DNA from: Pseudomonadota bacterium | GTDB taxonomy: Bacteria > Pseudomonadota > Alphaproteobacteria > Azospirillales > Azospirillaceae | NCBI GenBank assembly: GCA_023416195.1 | Contig: JAEZID010000293.1 | Coordinates: 1-11,453 of the forward strand | Direction: 5' to 3' | Length of the DNA: 11,453 bases | Part shown: piece after piece, positions 1 through 8,235 of the stretch | How the letters are laid out: every line of letters starts with the position of its first letter | Numbering within the stretch: position 1 is the first letter of the stretch | The notes under the pieces: generated by a model | Told to the model about the DNA's origin: nothing | Databases searched by the model: none | The model's input: the letters and a program-made list of their open reading frames with translations, nothing else | Made by a program: the position numbers and the translations under genes

Positions 1-55
1 CATTCCACCCTTGTCCAAAACCTCTGGTCCGATTGGCCGCACGCGCCACGGCAGC

Positions 56-84
56 TTGACATTCCGAGGCTCGCTCAATATTGA
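56..84 (+). promoter_or_regulatory. Predicted sigma-70 promoter of the tetR-adaptor-RND operon
   Basis: A perfect TTGACA -35 box lies at 56-61. The -10 element is less clear: AATATT at 77-82 (15-bp spacer, 4 of 6 consensus bases) or TATTGA at 79-84 (17-bp spacer, 3 of 6). Either places transcription start near 88-92, inside the palindrome at 84-97, so a bound repressor would block initiation. The resulting leader before the ATG at 113 would be only about 20-25 nt. The -35 match is solid; the -10 assignment is inference. Confidence 0.55.
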
Positions 85-97
85 ATGAACGTTCATT
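75..97. promoter_or_regulatory. Palindromic TetR-type operator (two abutting inverted repeats)
   Basis: Positions 84-97 read AATGAACGTTCATT, a perfect 14-bp palindrome centred between 90 and 91. It is directly preceded by a second perfect palindrome, TCAATATTGA at 75-84, sharing base 84. The A+T-rich block stands out from its GC-rich surroundings. TetR-family dimers bind inverted repeats of this kind, commonly over their own promoter. The site overlaps the predicted -10/+1 region and ends 15 bp before the tetR start codon, so autorepression is the simplest reading. Whether the 75-84 palindrome is part of the operator or only -10 sequence is open. Confidence 0.7.
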
Positions 98-112
98 TAT
101 AGCCGCGCACCG

Positions 113-775
113 ATGCCCGACAGCACCGCCCATTCTCCTCCCCGCCGGTCCCGGCGCAAGGAGGCCCGCCCCGGCGAGGTGATCGAGGCCGCGCGCGACC
201 TGTTCATCTCGCGCGGCTTCGCCGCAACCAAGCTGGAGCATGTCGCCCGCAAGGCCGGTGTCAGCGTCGGGCTGCCCTACCTCTATTTCGAGAACAAGGA
301 AGGGCTGTTCAAAGCGGTCGTGCGCGAATCGATCCTCCCCCAGTTCCGCATGGGCGAGGACATGCTGGACAGCTTCACCGGCAGCAGCGAGGAACTCCTG
401 CGCATGCTGGCCGCGAAATTCTGGGAACTGGAGCAGAGCCCCGACGCCGGCCTGTCCAAGCTGGTGATCGCGGAGGCCGGAAACTTCCCGGACCTCGCCC
501 GCTTCTACATGGAAGAGGTGGTCGTGCGCAGCCGGCGCTTCTTCGCCCGCATCCTCCAGCGCGGCATCGACCGGGGGGAATTCCGGCCCATGGACGTGGA
601 GCAGATGGCCCGCGTCGTGGCGGCCCCGCTGTCCATGCTGTCGCTGTGGAACCGGTCGCTGCGGGCGTTCGAACCCGATCCCGCCGCCGCCGCCGCCGAA
701 CCCTATCTCGACGCTTACCTCGACCTCGTCCTGAACGGGTTGAAGGCCGTGCCCAAGGACATGCCTCATGACTGA
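113..775 (+). CDS. TetR/AcrR-family transcriptional regulator of the adjacent RND efflux operon
   Basis: This 220-residue protein has typical TetR length. After a basic N-terminal arm (residues 11-19, rich in Arg and Lys) comes the family's DNA-binding domain: helix 1 around 20-34, then the helix-turn-helix at about 39-59 with the signature AGVSVGLPYLYFENKEGLF (48-66). The remaining ~150 residues are the variable helical ligand-binding/dimerisation domain and cannot be assigned a ligand. The ATG at 113 is the first possible start because an in-frame TGA lies at 86-88; no strong Shine-Dalgarno precedes it, so initiation may be weak. The gene is first in an operon with an adaptor and an RND pump, which it overlaps by 8 bp, and a perfect palindrome lies 15 bp upstream. 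The likely role is a dimeric, ligand-released autorepressor of the pump. A (CCG)6 run at 681-698 encodes an Ala stretch near the C-terminus. Confidence 0.93.
   Translation: MPDSTAHSPPRRSRRKEARPGEVIEAARDLFISRGFAATKLEHVARKAGVSVGLPYLYFENKEGLFKAVVRESILPQFRMGEDMLDSFTGSSEELLRMLAAKFWELEQSPDAGLSKLVIAEAGNFPDLARFYMEEVVVRSRRFFARILQRGIDRGEFRPMDVEQMARVVAAPLSMLSLWNRSLRAFEPDPAAAAAEPYLDAYLDLVLNGLKAVPKDMPHD
755..759 (+). promoter_or_regulatory. Ribosome binding site for the first adaptor gene, inside tetR
   Basis: AAGGA lies 8 nt before the ATG at 768, within the last codons of tetR. It supports the overlapping start at 768 and suggests translational coupling of adaptor to regulator. Confidence 0.7.
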
Positions 776-1925
776 CATCACCGCCCCCGCGCGCAGCAAC
801 CTTCGCCGGTTCGTGCTGCCGGTCCTGCTGGTCGCCGCTCTGGGCGCCGGCGGCGTCGTGTGGAAGGCGCGAACGGCCGGAGAGGCCGCCGCCGTCCCGG
901 CGGTGCAGGCCCCCCTGCCTCCATCCGAGCGGCCGGTCGAATTGGCGGCGGTCGAGGTGACGCGCGTGGCGCCCCGGCGGCTGACCGAGACGGTGCGCCT
1001 CAGCGGGTCGGTGGAGCCGCTGGAGCAGTCCGTGATAAAGTCCGAGGTCGCCGCGAGGCTGGTCGAGGTGCCGGTGCGCGAGGGCCAGTCCGTGCGCAAG
1101 GGCGAGGTGCTCGCGCGCTTCGACACGGCGGAGCTGACCGCCAAGCTGAACGAGAAGCTGAGCAACCTGGAAGGCGCCAAGGCGCAGCTGGTCCTGGCCG
1201 AGAAGACGCGCGCCAAGAATCTGGCGCTGCGCCAGAAGGACATCGTCGCCGAAACGAACCTGGATCAGGCGCAGAGCACCTTCCGCTTCCAGCAGGCGAC
1301 CGTCGCCGCGCTGGAGGCGCAGGTGGAACTGGCGCGCAAGGCGTTGCGCGACGCGGTGGTGGTCAGCCCCATCGACGGCACCGTGGCCGAGCGCGCGATC
1401 AATCCCGGCGAGAACCTGGCGTTGAACACCAAGATGTTCTCCGTCGTCGATCTCAGCCGCGTGGAGGTCGAGGCGACCGTGCCGGCCGACGACGTGGCCC
1501 GGCTGAAGCCCGGCCAGTTCGTGCGTCTGCGCGTCGAGGGCTTCGGCGAGCGGGATTTTGTGGGACGCATCGCCCGCATCAACCCCGTGGCGCGGGCCGG
1601 AACGCGCGCCATCCCGGTCTATGTCAGCCTGGACAACGCCGACGGCGCCTTGCGCGGCGGCATGTTCGCGGCCGGCGACGCGGTGGTGGCGGAGGCCGGG
1701 AACGCCTTCGCCCTGCCGCCGGCCGCGCTGCGCCACGACGAGCAGGGCGACTTCGTGCTGGTGGTGGCCGGCGACCGCATCGAGCGGCGCAAGGTGGAAA
1801 AGCGCGGGCTGTGGTCGCGCGGCGACCTCGTGCAGGTCGATGGTCTTCAGGAGGGCGACGTCGTGGTAACCGCGCCGCTGCCCGGCCTCGCCGCCGGGCG
1901 GGCGGTGAAGGTCGTGGGGAGCTGA
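768..1925 (+). CDS. RND efflux periplasmic adaptor subunit (membrane fusion protein, HlyD/AcrA type)
   Basis: A 385-residue adaptor that would link the RND pump encoded next to it to an outer-membrane channel. Residues 15-32 form one N-terminal membrane anchor preceded by Arg-Arg. No N-terminal Cys lipobox is present, so it is anchored by the helix rather than by lipid. A lipoyl half-motif spans about 79-122, an Ala/Leu/Glu/Lys-rich coiled-coil hairpin about 124-195, and the second lipoyl half follows with SPIDGTV at 200-206. Beta-barrel (about 225-300) and membrane-proximal (about 305-383) domains complete the standard order, and length is normal for the family. Start 768 is chosen because of the AAGGA site and overlap with tetR. 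The downstream permease begins 9 bp after the stop. The substrate cannot be told from sequence, so I give no gene symbol. Confidence 0.93.
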   Translation: MTDITAPARSNLRRFVLPVLLVAALGAGGVVWKARTAGEAAAVPAVQAPLPPSERPVELAAVEVTRVAPRRLTETVRLSGSVEPLEQSVIKSEVAARLVEVPVREGQSVRKGEVLARFDTAELTAKLNEKLSNLEGAKAQLVLAEKTRAKNLALRQKDIVAETNLDQAQSTFRFQQATVAALEAQVELARKALRDAVVVSPIDGTVAERAINPGENLALNTKMFSVVDLSRVEVEATVPADDVARLKPGQFVRLRVEGFGERDFVGRIARINPVARAGTRAIPVYVSLDNADGALRGGMFAAGDAVVAEAGNAFALPPAALRHDEQGDFVLVVAGDRIERRKVEKRGLWSRGDLVQVDGLQEGDVVVTAPLPGLAAGRAVKVVGS

Positions 1926-1929
1926 GGAG
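1924..1929 (+). promoter_or_regulatory. Ribosome binding site for the first RND permease
   Basis: GAGGAG lies 5 nt before the ATG at 1935 and overlaps the adaptor's stop codon (TGA, 1923-1925). Ribosomes ending the adaptor therefore stop on this site, which points to tight coupling and fixes the permease start. Confidence 0.7.
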
Positions 1930-1934
1930 CAGCC

Positions 1935-4900
1935 ATGCCGATCACCCGCATCAGCGTCGACAACCCCGTCTTCGCCACCATGATGATGGTGGCGCTGATG
2001 GTGCTGGGCCTGTTCTCCTACCAGCGGCTGAACGTCGACCAGTTTCCGGACGTGGACTTCCCGCTGGTCGTCGTCTCCACCGAATACCCCGGCGCCAGCC
2101 CGGAATCGGTGGAAACCGACGTGACACGGCCCATCGAGGACGCCGTCAACACCATCGCCGGCATCAAGACCCTGACCTCGCGGTCCTACGAGAGCCGGTC
2201 GGTGGTCATCGCCGAATTCGACCTGAAGACCGCCTCGAACCAAGCCTTGCAGGACGTGCGCGAAAAGGTCTCCGCCCTACGCCCGGCCTTCCGGGACGAG
2301 GTGAAGGACCCGCAGATCACCCGCTTCAACCCCGACGACCAGCCGATCCTGTCCATCGCGGTGAAGTCGGACATCCGCACGCTGCGCGATCTGACGACCA
2401 TGGCCGACCAGATCGTTCTGAAGCGCCTGCAGAACGTGCGGGGCGTCGGGCGGGCGACCATCGCGGGCGGCGTGAAACGCCAGATCCAGGTGCGGCTGCG
2501 GCCGGAGCGGCTGGAGGCGCTGGGCGTCGGCGTCGATCAGGTCATCAATGCGATCAAGGACGAGAACCAGGATCTTCCCGCCGGCACCGTGTCGGGCAGC
2601 GGGTCGGAGCGCGTCGTCCAGGTGGACGGCCGTGTGGTGGACCCACGCCAGCTTCTCGACCTCATCGTCACGCGGCGCGGCGGGGAGCCGGTGCGGCTGC
2701 GGCAGGTGGCCGAGGTGCTCGACGGGCAGGAGGAGCAGGAATCGGTCGCGCTGTTCAACGGCGTGCCGGCGCTGGCCGTCGATGCCGTGAAGGTGCAGGG
2801 CGCCAACACGGTGGAGGTGGCGCGCGGCCTCTACAAGGCGCTGGACGATCTGCGGCGCGACGGGTCGCTGCCGCCCGACGTGGTGCTGGACGTGGTGCGC
2901 GACACCTCGCGCGGCATCACCAACTCTTTGAACAACGTGCAGCGCACGCTGATCGAGGGCGGCGTGCTGACCGTGCTGATTGTGATGGTGTTCCTGGGGT
3001 CGTGGCGCAGCACGGTCATCACGGCGCTGACGCTGCCGGTGGCGGTGCTGGGCACCTTCGGGGTGCTGGCGGCCTTCGGCTTCACGCTGAACGTCATGAC
3101 CATGATGGCGCTGTCGCTGGCCATCGGCATCCTGATCGACGACGCCATCGTGGTGCGCGAGAACATCATGCGCCACCTGGGCAAGGGCCAGGGGCACCGG
3201 CAGGCGGCGCTGGACGGCACCAAGGAGATCGGGCTGGCCGTCCTGGCGACGACGCTGACCATCGTCGCGGTGTTCCTGCCCGTCGCCTTCATGGGCGGCA
3301 TCATCGGGCGCTTCTTCCTGCAATTCGGCATCACGGTGTCGGCGGCGGTGCTGCTCTCCCTGTTCGTGTCCTTCACGCTGGATCCCATGCTGTCGAGCGT
3401 CTGGTACGACCCGGCGGCGCACGGGCAGCACGGTCGGGGGGTCTTCGGCCGCTTCGCCCGCGGGTTCGAGCGCGGGTTCGATAGCGTGGCGCGGTTCTAC
3501 GGGCGGGTGCTCGGCTGGGCGCTGCGCCGGCGGTGGCTGGTGCTGCTTCTGGCGTTGAGCCTCTTCGTCGGCAGCTTCTTCCTGGTGCCCCGGATCGGCG
3601 TGGAGTTCGTCCCCGCCGCCGATCTCGGCGAGCTGGTCGTGGAGGTCGAGACGCCGGTCGGCTCCTCCCTCGACTACACGCAGGCCAAGCTGCGGCTGGC
3701 GGAGGCGGCGATCCGCGAGTTTCCGGAGGTCGCCTACACCTACACCACGGTCAACACCGGCGCGGCGGTCGGCAAGAACCGGGGCAGCATCTACGTCCGC
3801 CTGAAGCCCATCGGGGAGCGCAAACGGTCGCCCAACGACCTCGCCCAGCCCATGCGCGAGCGGCTGGCCTCGATTCCCGGCCTGACCGTCGGCATCGGCA
3901 TTCCCGGCGTGGGCGGCTTGCAGAAGCAGATCCAGGTCTCGGTGCAGGGGCGCGACATCGCCGAGTTGGACCGCATCGCCCGGCAGGTGACCGCCGCCAT
4001 GGACCGCATCCCCGGCTTCGTCGACGTGGACAGCAGCCTGAAGGCGGCCAAGCCGACCCTGTCGGTGAAGCTTGACCGCCAGCTGGCCACCGATCTGGGC
4101 GTCGGCACGGCGCAGGTGGCGAACACGCTGCGGCCGCTGTTCGCGGGCGACAAGATTTCCACCTGGAAGGCCCCGGACGGCGAGACCTACGACGTGCTGG
4201 TCCGCCTGCCGGAAGGCGACCGGGTGGGCCGCGCCGACCTCGACCGCGTCTACCTGACGGGCTCCACCGACGCCGCGACGGGGTCGCCGCGCATGGTGCC
4301 GCTGTCGCAGGTCAGCCGCGTGGACACGACGCTGGGCGCCTCGCAGATCAACCGCCGCGACCTGTCGCGGGAGGTGAACGTGATGGCCAACGTCTCCGGC
4401 CGCCCGGCCGGCGACGCGGGCAAGGAGCTTCAGGCCGCCATCGCGGAGATCAAGTTGCCGCCCGGCTACCGCATCGTGTTCGGCGGCTCGACCAAGGACA
4501 TCGCGGAGACGACCGGCTACGCGACGCAGGCGTTGCTGCTGGCGGTGATCCTGATCTACCTGATCCTGGCCTCGCAGTTCGGCAGCTTCCTCCAGCCCGT
4601 CGCCATCATGGCGTCGCTGCCGCTGTCGCTGATCGGCGTGTTCCTCGGCCTGCTGGCCTGGGGATCGACGCTGAACATCTTCAGCGCCATCGGCTTCATC
4701 ATGCTGATGGGTCTGGTGACGAAGAACGCCATTCTGCTGGTGGATTTCGCCAACCAGGCGCAGGCGCGCGGCGCCGACCTTCGGGACGCGGTGGTGGAGG
4801 CCGGCGTGATCCGGCTGCGGCCCATCGTCATGACCACCATGGCGATGATCTTCGGCATGATCCCGCTGGCGCTGGGCATCGGCGAGGGCGCGCAGCAGCG

Positions 4901-5069
4901 CGCGCCCATGGCGCACGCGGTGATCGGCGGGCTCATCAGCTCGACCGTGCTGACCCTGCTGGTGGTGCCCGTGATCCTGACCTATCTGGACGCGCTGTCG
5001 CGGCGGCTGAAGCGCTGGTTCGGGCGCAAGAACCCGGACGCCATGGCGCAGGGCGCGGCGGCGGAGTGA
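1935..5069 (+). CDS. RND-family efflux permease, HAE-1 type (AcrB/AcrD/AcrF superfamily)
   Basis: A full-length 1044-residue proton-driven multidrug pump of the inner membrane. TM1 is about residues 11-29, followed by a large periplasmic loop with the family motif YPGASPESVE. TM2-TM6 follow, then TM7 near 534-552, the second periplasmic loop to about 860, and TM8 (about 864-885) to TM12. The proton-relay residues match AcrB: Asp402-Asp403 in TM4 (GILIDDAIVV), Lys930 in TM10 (GLVTKNAILL) and the RLRP motif with Arg960/Arg962 before TM11. No frameshift or missing catalytic residue is seen, so the pump should be active. It is last in the tetR-adaptor operon and ends at a hairpin. It differs clearly from the other RND pump in this window (for example TEYPGASPESVE versus ANLPGASPETMA), so the two are not a recent duplication. 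No outer-membrane factor gene follows. Substrate range is unknown; hydrophobic drugs, solvents, plant phenolics or dyes are possible from family knowledge only. Confidence 0.95.
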   Translation: MPITRISVDNPVFATMMMVALMVLGLFSYQRLNVDQFPDVDFPLVVVSTEYPGASPESVETDVTRPIEDAVNTIAGIKTLTSRSYESRSVVIAEFDLKTASNQALQDVREKVSALRPAFRDEVKDPQITRFNPDDQPILSIAVKSDIRTLRDLTTMADQIVLKRLQNVRGVGRATIAGGVKRQIQVRLRPERLEALGVGVDQVINAIKDENQDLPAGTVSGSGSERVVQVDGRVVDPRQLLDLIVTRRGGEPVRLRQVAEVLDGQEEQESVALFNGVPALAVDAVKVQGANTVEVARGLYKALDDLRRDGSLPPDVVLDVVRDTSRGITNSLNNVQRTLIEGGVLTVLIVMVFLGSWRSTVITALTLPVAVLGTFGVLAAFGFTLNVMTMMALSLAIGILIDDAIVVRENIMRHLGKGQGHRQAALDGTKEIGLAVLATTLTIVAVFLPVAFMGGIIGRFFLQFGITVSAAVLLSLFVSFTLDPMLSSVWYDPAAHGQHGRGVFGRFARGFERGFDSVARFYGRVLGWALRRRWLVLLLALSLFVGSFFLVPRIGVEFVPAADLGELVVEVETPVGSSLDYTQAKLRLAEAAIREFPEVAYTYTTVNTGAAVGKNRGSIYVRLKPIGERKRSPNDLAQPMRERLASIPGLTVGIGIPGVGGLQKQIQVSVQGRDIAELDRIARQVTAAMDRIPGFVDVDSSLKAAKPTLSVKLDRQLATDLGVGTAQVANTLRPLFAGDKISTWKAPDGETYDVLVRLPEGDRVGRADLDRVYLTGSTDAATGSPRMVPLSQVSRVDTTLGASQINRRDLSREVNVMANVSGRPAGDAGKELQAAIAEIKLPPGYRIVFGGSTKDIAETTGYATQALLLAVILIYLILASQFGSFLQPVAIMASLPLSLIGVFLGLLAWGSTLNIFSAIGFIMLMGLVTKNAILLVDFANQAQARGADLRDAVVEAGVIRLRPIVMTTMAMIFGMIPLALGIGEGAQQRAPMAHAVIGGLISSTVLTLLVVPVILTYLDALSRRLKRWFGRKNPDAMAQGAAAE

Positions 5070-5078
5070 CGGTGCTTT

Positions 5079-5105
5079 CCCTCTCCCGCCGTGGACGGGA
5101 GAGGG
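5079..5105. terminator. Hairpin between convergent efflux operons; probable bidirectional terminator
   Basis: CCCTCTCCCG (5079-5088) pairs perfectly with CGGGAGAGGG (5096-5105) around a 7-nt loop. It fills the 46-bp gap between two convergent stop codons (5069 and 5116), the expected place for a shared terminator. No T-run follows on either strand, so intrinsic termination is not certain; it may instead be a dispersed palindromic element that blocks 3' decay. A related hairpin lies between dctP and dctQ. Confidence 0.55.
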
Positions 5106-5115
5106 GGGCAGCTGC

Positions 5116-8100
5116 CTACTCCCCGCCGGGCACCGGCTGGGCGTCGTGGGCGGCGCCCGCGCGGCCCTTCCACAGCCGCTCGGCGAAGCGGCCGGCATCC
5201 TCCATGTAGAGGTACAGCACCGGCGTGATGTAGAGCGTCAGGAGCTGCGACACGCACAGCCCGCCGACCACCGCGAGGCCGAGGGGCTGGCGCAGCTCGG
5301 CGGCGGCGCCGTGGGCGACGGCAATGGGCAGCGTGCCCATGATCGCCGCCATGGTCGTCATCATGATCGGGCGGAAGCGCAGCAGGCACGCCTGCTCGAT
5401 CGCCTCGCGCGGCGGCATGCCCTGGTTGCGCTGGGCGTCGATGGCGAAGTCGATCATCATGATCGCGTTCTTCTTCACGATGCCGATCAGCATCAGAATG
5501 CCGATGATCGCGATGACGCTGAGTTCCTGGCCGAACAGCATCAGCGTCGCCAGCGCCCCGATGGCCGCCGACGGCAGGCCTGACAGGATGGTCAGCGGGT
5601 GGATGAAGCTTTCGTACAGCACGCCCAGCACGATGTAGATGACCAGCACGGCGGCGAACAGCAGCAGGCCCTGGCTCTCCTGCGCGTCCTGGAACACCTG
5701 AGCGGTGCCGGCGAAGCCCGTCGTGATGGTGGCGGGAAGGACCATCTCCTGCTCGATCCGGCGGATGGCGGACACGGCGTCGCCCAGCGATGAGCCGGGG
5801 GCGACGTTGAAGGACAGGGTGACGGCCGGCAGCTGGCCCTGGTGGTTGACGGTCAGCGGCCCGGCCGTGCGCCGCACGCTGGCGAAGGCGTCGAGCGGGA
5901 CCAGCTTGCCCGTGCTGGAGCGCACGTAGACGCGCGACAGGGCGCTGTCGTCCTGCTGGTACTTCGGCGCCAGCTCGATCAGCACCTGATAGTCGTTGCT
6001 GGGCGTGTAGATGGTCGAAACCTGCCGCTGGCCGAAGGCGCTGTAGAGGGTCGAGCGCACCTGATCGACGCCGATGCCCAGCGTCGCCGCCTTCTCCCGG
6101 TCGATGTGGACGTAGGCCTGCGGGCTGTTCAGCTGAAGGTCGCTGGTCACGTCCTGAAGGATCGGAACGTCGTGCAGGGCGCGTTCCAGCCGGCCGGCCC
6201 ACTGGTACAGCTCCTCCAGGTTCAGGCCCTGGATGGTGTACTGGTAGAGGCTCTTGGACGAACGGCCGCCGATGCGCAGGTTCTGCACCGGCTGCATGAA
6301 GACCTGCATGCCGGGCACGCTGCCCAGCTGGCCGCGAAGCTGCTGGATCACCTCGGTCGCCGTGGGGCGCTCGGCGCGGGGCTTCAGCACCACGAACATG
6401 CGCCCGCCGTTCACCGTGGCGCCGCCCGCCCCGACCGAGGAGGTGACGTCGGCCACCGCCGGATGGGCCCGGATGATGGCCGCCACCTGCTGCTGCCGCT
6501 CGGCCATCGCGGGGAAGGAGATGTCGGGTGCCGCCTCGGTGGAGACCTGGATCTGCCCGATGTCCTCCGTCGGGAAAAACCCCTTGGGAATCGCCTGGAA
6601 CAGCAGGACCGAGCCGACCACCGTGCCGATCATGACCAGACCCATGATCGGCTTGTGCTTCAGCGACCAGCGCAGCGTGACCGCGTATCCCCTCAGCAGA
6701 CCGTTGAAGCCGCCCTCCAGGACGCGGCCGAACAGGCCCTCCTGCTCCCCATGCTTCTCGCGGGACAGGAAGCGGGAGCACAGCATCGGCGTCAGGGTCA
6801 GCGACACGAAGGCCGATGCCGCGATGGCCATGGTCACGACCACGGCGAATTCGTGGAAGACCCGGCCGACCACGCCGCCCATCAGCAGGATGGGGATGAA
6901 GACCGCCACCAGCGACAGCGTGATGGAGATGATGGTGAAGCCGATCTCACGCGAACCCTTGATGGCCGCCTCGAACGGCCGCATGCCCTCTTCGACGTAG
7001 CGGACGATGTTCTCCATCATCACGATGGCGTCGTCCACGACGAGGCCCACCGCCAGCGTCAGCGCCATCAGCGAGATGTTGTCGATGGAAAAGCCGAACA
7101 GATGCATGCCGCCGGCCGTCGCGATCAGCGAGATCGGCACCGCCAGCGCCGGGATCAGGGTGGCCGACAGGCGGCGCAGGAACAGGAAGATGACCAGAAC
7201 CACCAGCGCGATGGTCAGGCCCAGCGTGAACTGCACGTCCTCCACCGCCTCGCGGATCGAGGTGGAGCGGTCGTTCATCACGTTGACGGTGGCGCTGGGC
7301 GGCAGCTGGGCGCGGAAGGTCGGGATCTGCGCCTTCACCCGGTCCACCACGTCCACGGTGTTGGCGTCGGGCTGGCGCTGGACGGCCAGCACGATGGCGC
7401 GGGTGCCGTTGTACCAGCTGGCGGTGCGGATGTTCTCCACGCTGTCCAGCACGGTCGCCACGTCGCCCAGCCGCACCGGTGCGCCGTTGCGGTAGGCGAC
7501 GATCAGGCCACGGAACGCCTCGGCGTCGGGAAGCTGCGGGTTGGCGGCGAGAATCAGCTGCTGGCGCGCGCCGGACAGCGTGCCGACCGGCGTGTTGGCG
7601 TTGGCGGCGGCCAGCGCCTTTTGCAGCTCGTCGATGCCGATGCCGCGCACGGCCAGCGCGTTGGGATCGACCTGGACCCGCACCGCGTATTTCTGGGAAC
7701 CGTAGACCAGCACCTGCGCCACGCCCGGCAGGGTCGCGATCTTCGGCTGCACCACCGTTTCGGCGAAGTCGTTCAGCTGCGACAGCGGCAGCGTCGGCGA
7801 GCTGAGCGCCAGGAGCAGGATCGGCTGGTCGGCCGGGTTGACCTTGCGGTAGCTGGGCGGGTTGGTCATCTCCGTCGGCATGCGGCGCTGGACGCGCGCG
7901 ATGGCCGCCTGCACGTCGGCGGCGGCGGCGTCGATGTCCCGCTCCAGCACGAACTGGATGGCGATGGAGGTCGAACCGAGGCTGGACGACGAGGTGATCG
8001 TGTCGATGCCGGCGATGGTGGAGAACTCGCGCTCCAGCGGGCTGGCCACCGAGGCGGCCATGGTCTCCGGGCTGGCGCCGGGCAGGTTGGCGGAGACGTT

Positions 8101-8235
8101 GATGACCGGAAAGTCCACGCGCGGCAGCGCCGCGACGGGAAGCTGCCGGTAGGCCGCCAGACCGCCCAGGACCATCGCCGCCGTCAGCAGGATGGTCATC
8201 ACCGGGCGGCGGATGCACAGTTCGGACAGGTTCAT
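5116..8235 (-). CDS. mdtC: RND-family multidrug efflux permease, MdtC-like
   Basis: A full-length 1039-residue RND pump. Its N-terminal part follows E. coli MdtC closely as I recall that sequence: the RRPVMTILL start, LPVAALPRVDFPVINVSA, LPGASPETMA, the run TSSSSLGST, and YRKVNPADQPI. Membrane and proton-relay features are intact: Asp401-Asp402 in TM4 (VGLVVDDAIVMMENI), Lys922 in TM10 (preceded by Lys921, IVKKNAIMMIDF) and RFRP at 953-956 before TM11. Its ATG overlaps the stop of the upstream adaptor in an ATGA arrangement (8235-8232), so the two are translationally coupled. In enterobacteria MdtC works with a second pump protein, MdtB, in a B2C heterotrimer. Here no mdtB-like gene lies in the operon, so this pump probably acts as a homotrimer, or with a partner encoded elsewhere. 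The symbol denotes subfamily similarity, not proven orthology. Export substrates are unknown. Confidence 0.93.
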   Translation of the reverse strand: MNLSELCIRRPVMTILLTAAMVLGGLAAYRQLPVAALPRVDFPVINVSANLPGASPETMAASVASPLEREFSTIAGIDTITSSSSLGSTSIAIQFVLERDIDAAAADVQAAIARVQRRMPTEMTNPPSYRKVNPADQPILLLALSSPTLPLSQLNDFAETVVQPKIATLPGVAQVLVYGSQKYAVRVQVDPNALAVRGIGIDELQKALAAANANTPVGTLSGARQQLILAANPQLPDAEAFRGLIVAYRNGAPVRLGDVATVLDSVENIRTASWYNGTRAIVLAVQRQPDANTVDVVDRVKAQIPTFRAQLPPSATVNVMNDRSTSIREAVEDVQFTLGLTIALVVLVIFLFLRRLSATLIPALAVPISLIATAGGMHLFGFSIDNISLMALTLAVGLVVDDAIVMMENIVRYVEEGMRPFEAAIKGSREIGFTIISITLSLVAVFIPILLMGGVVGRVFHEFAVVVTMAIAASAFVSLTLTPMLCSRFLSREKHGEQEGLFGRVLEGGFNGLLRGYAVTLRWSLKHKPIMGLVMIGTVVGSVLLFQAIPKGFFPTEDIGQIQVSTEAAPDISFPAMAERQQQVAAIIRAHPAVADVTSSVGAGGATVNGGRMFVVLKPRAERPTATEVIQQLRGQLGSVPGMQVFMQPVQNLRIGGRSSKSLYQYTIQGLNLEELYQWAGRLERALHDVPILQDVTSDLQLNSPQAYVHIDREKAATLGIGVDQVRSTLYSAFGQRQVSTIYTPSNDYQVLIELAPKYQQDDSALSRVYVRSSTGKLVPLDAFASVRRTAGPLTVNHQGQLPAVTLSFNVAPGSSLGDAVSAIRRIEQEMVLPATITTGFAGTAQVFQDAQESQGLLLFAAVLVIYIVLGVLYESFIHPLTILSGLPSAAIGALATLMLFGQELSVIAIIGILMLIGIVKKNAIMMIDFAIDAQRNQGMPPREAIEQACLLRFRPIMMTTMAAIMGTLPIAVAHGAAAELRQPLGLAVVGGLCVSQLLTLYITPVLYLYMEDAGRFAERLWKGRAGAAHDAQPVPGGE

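Noticed and set aside
768..868. Lipoprotein signal in the first adaptor, as in AcrA/MexA.
   Set aside because: There is no Cys in the N-terminal region; the hydrophobic segment at residues 15-32 is a plain membrane anchor or uncleaved signal. The same holds for the second adaptor.
2277..5198. Very long open frame on the minus strand opposite the first RND gene (and similar ones at 375-2243 minus, 860-3484 plus, 5842-8334 plus, 8343-9617 plus).
   Set aside because: Their products are low-complexity and rich in Arg, His, Gly, Gln and Asp with no domain order. They are by-products of high GC and strong codon bias in the real genes opposite or overlapping them.
1935..8235. The two RND genes as an inverted duplication.
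   Set aside because: Their motifs, adaptors, start contexts and regulation differ throughout. They are distant paralogues of separate subfamilies, and no flanking repeats are seen.
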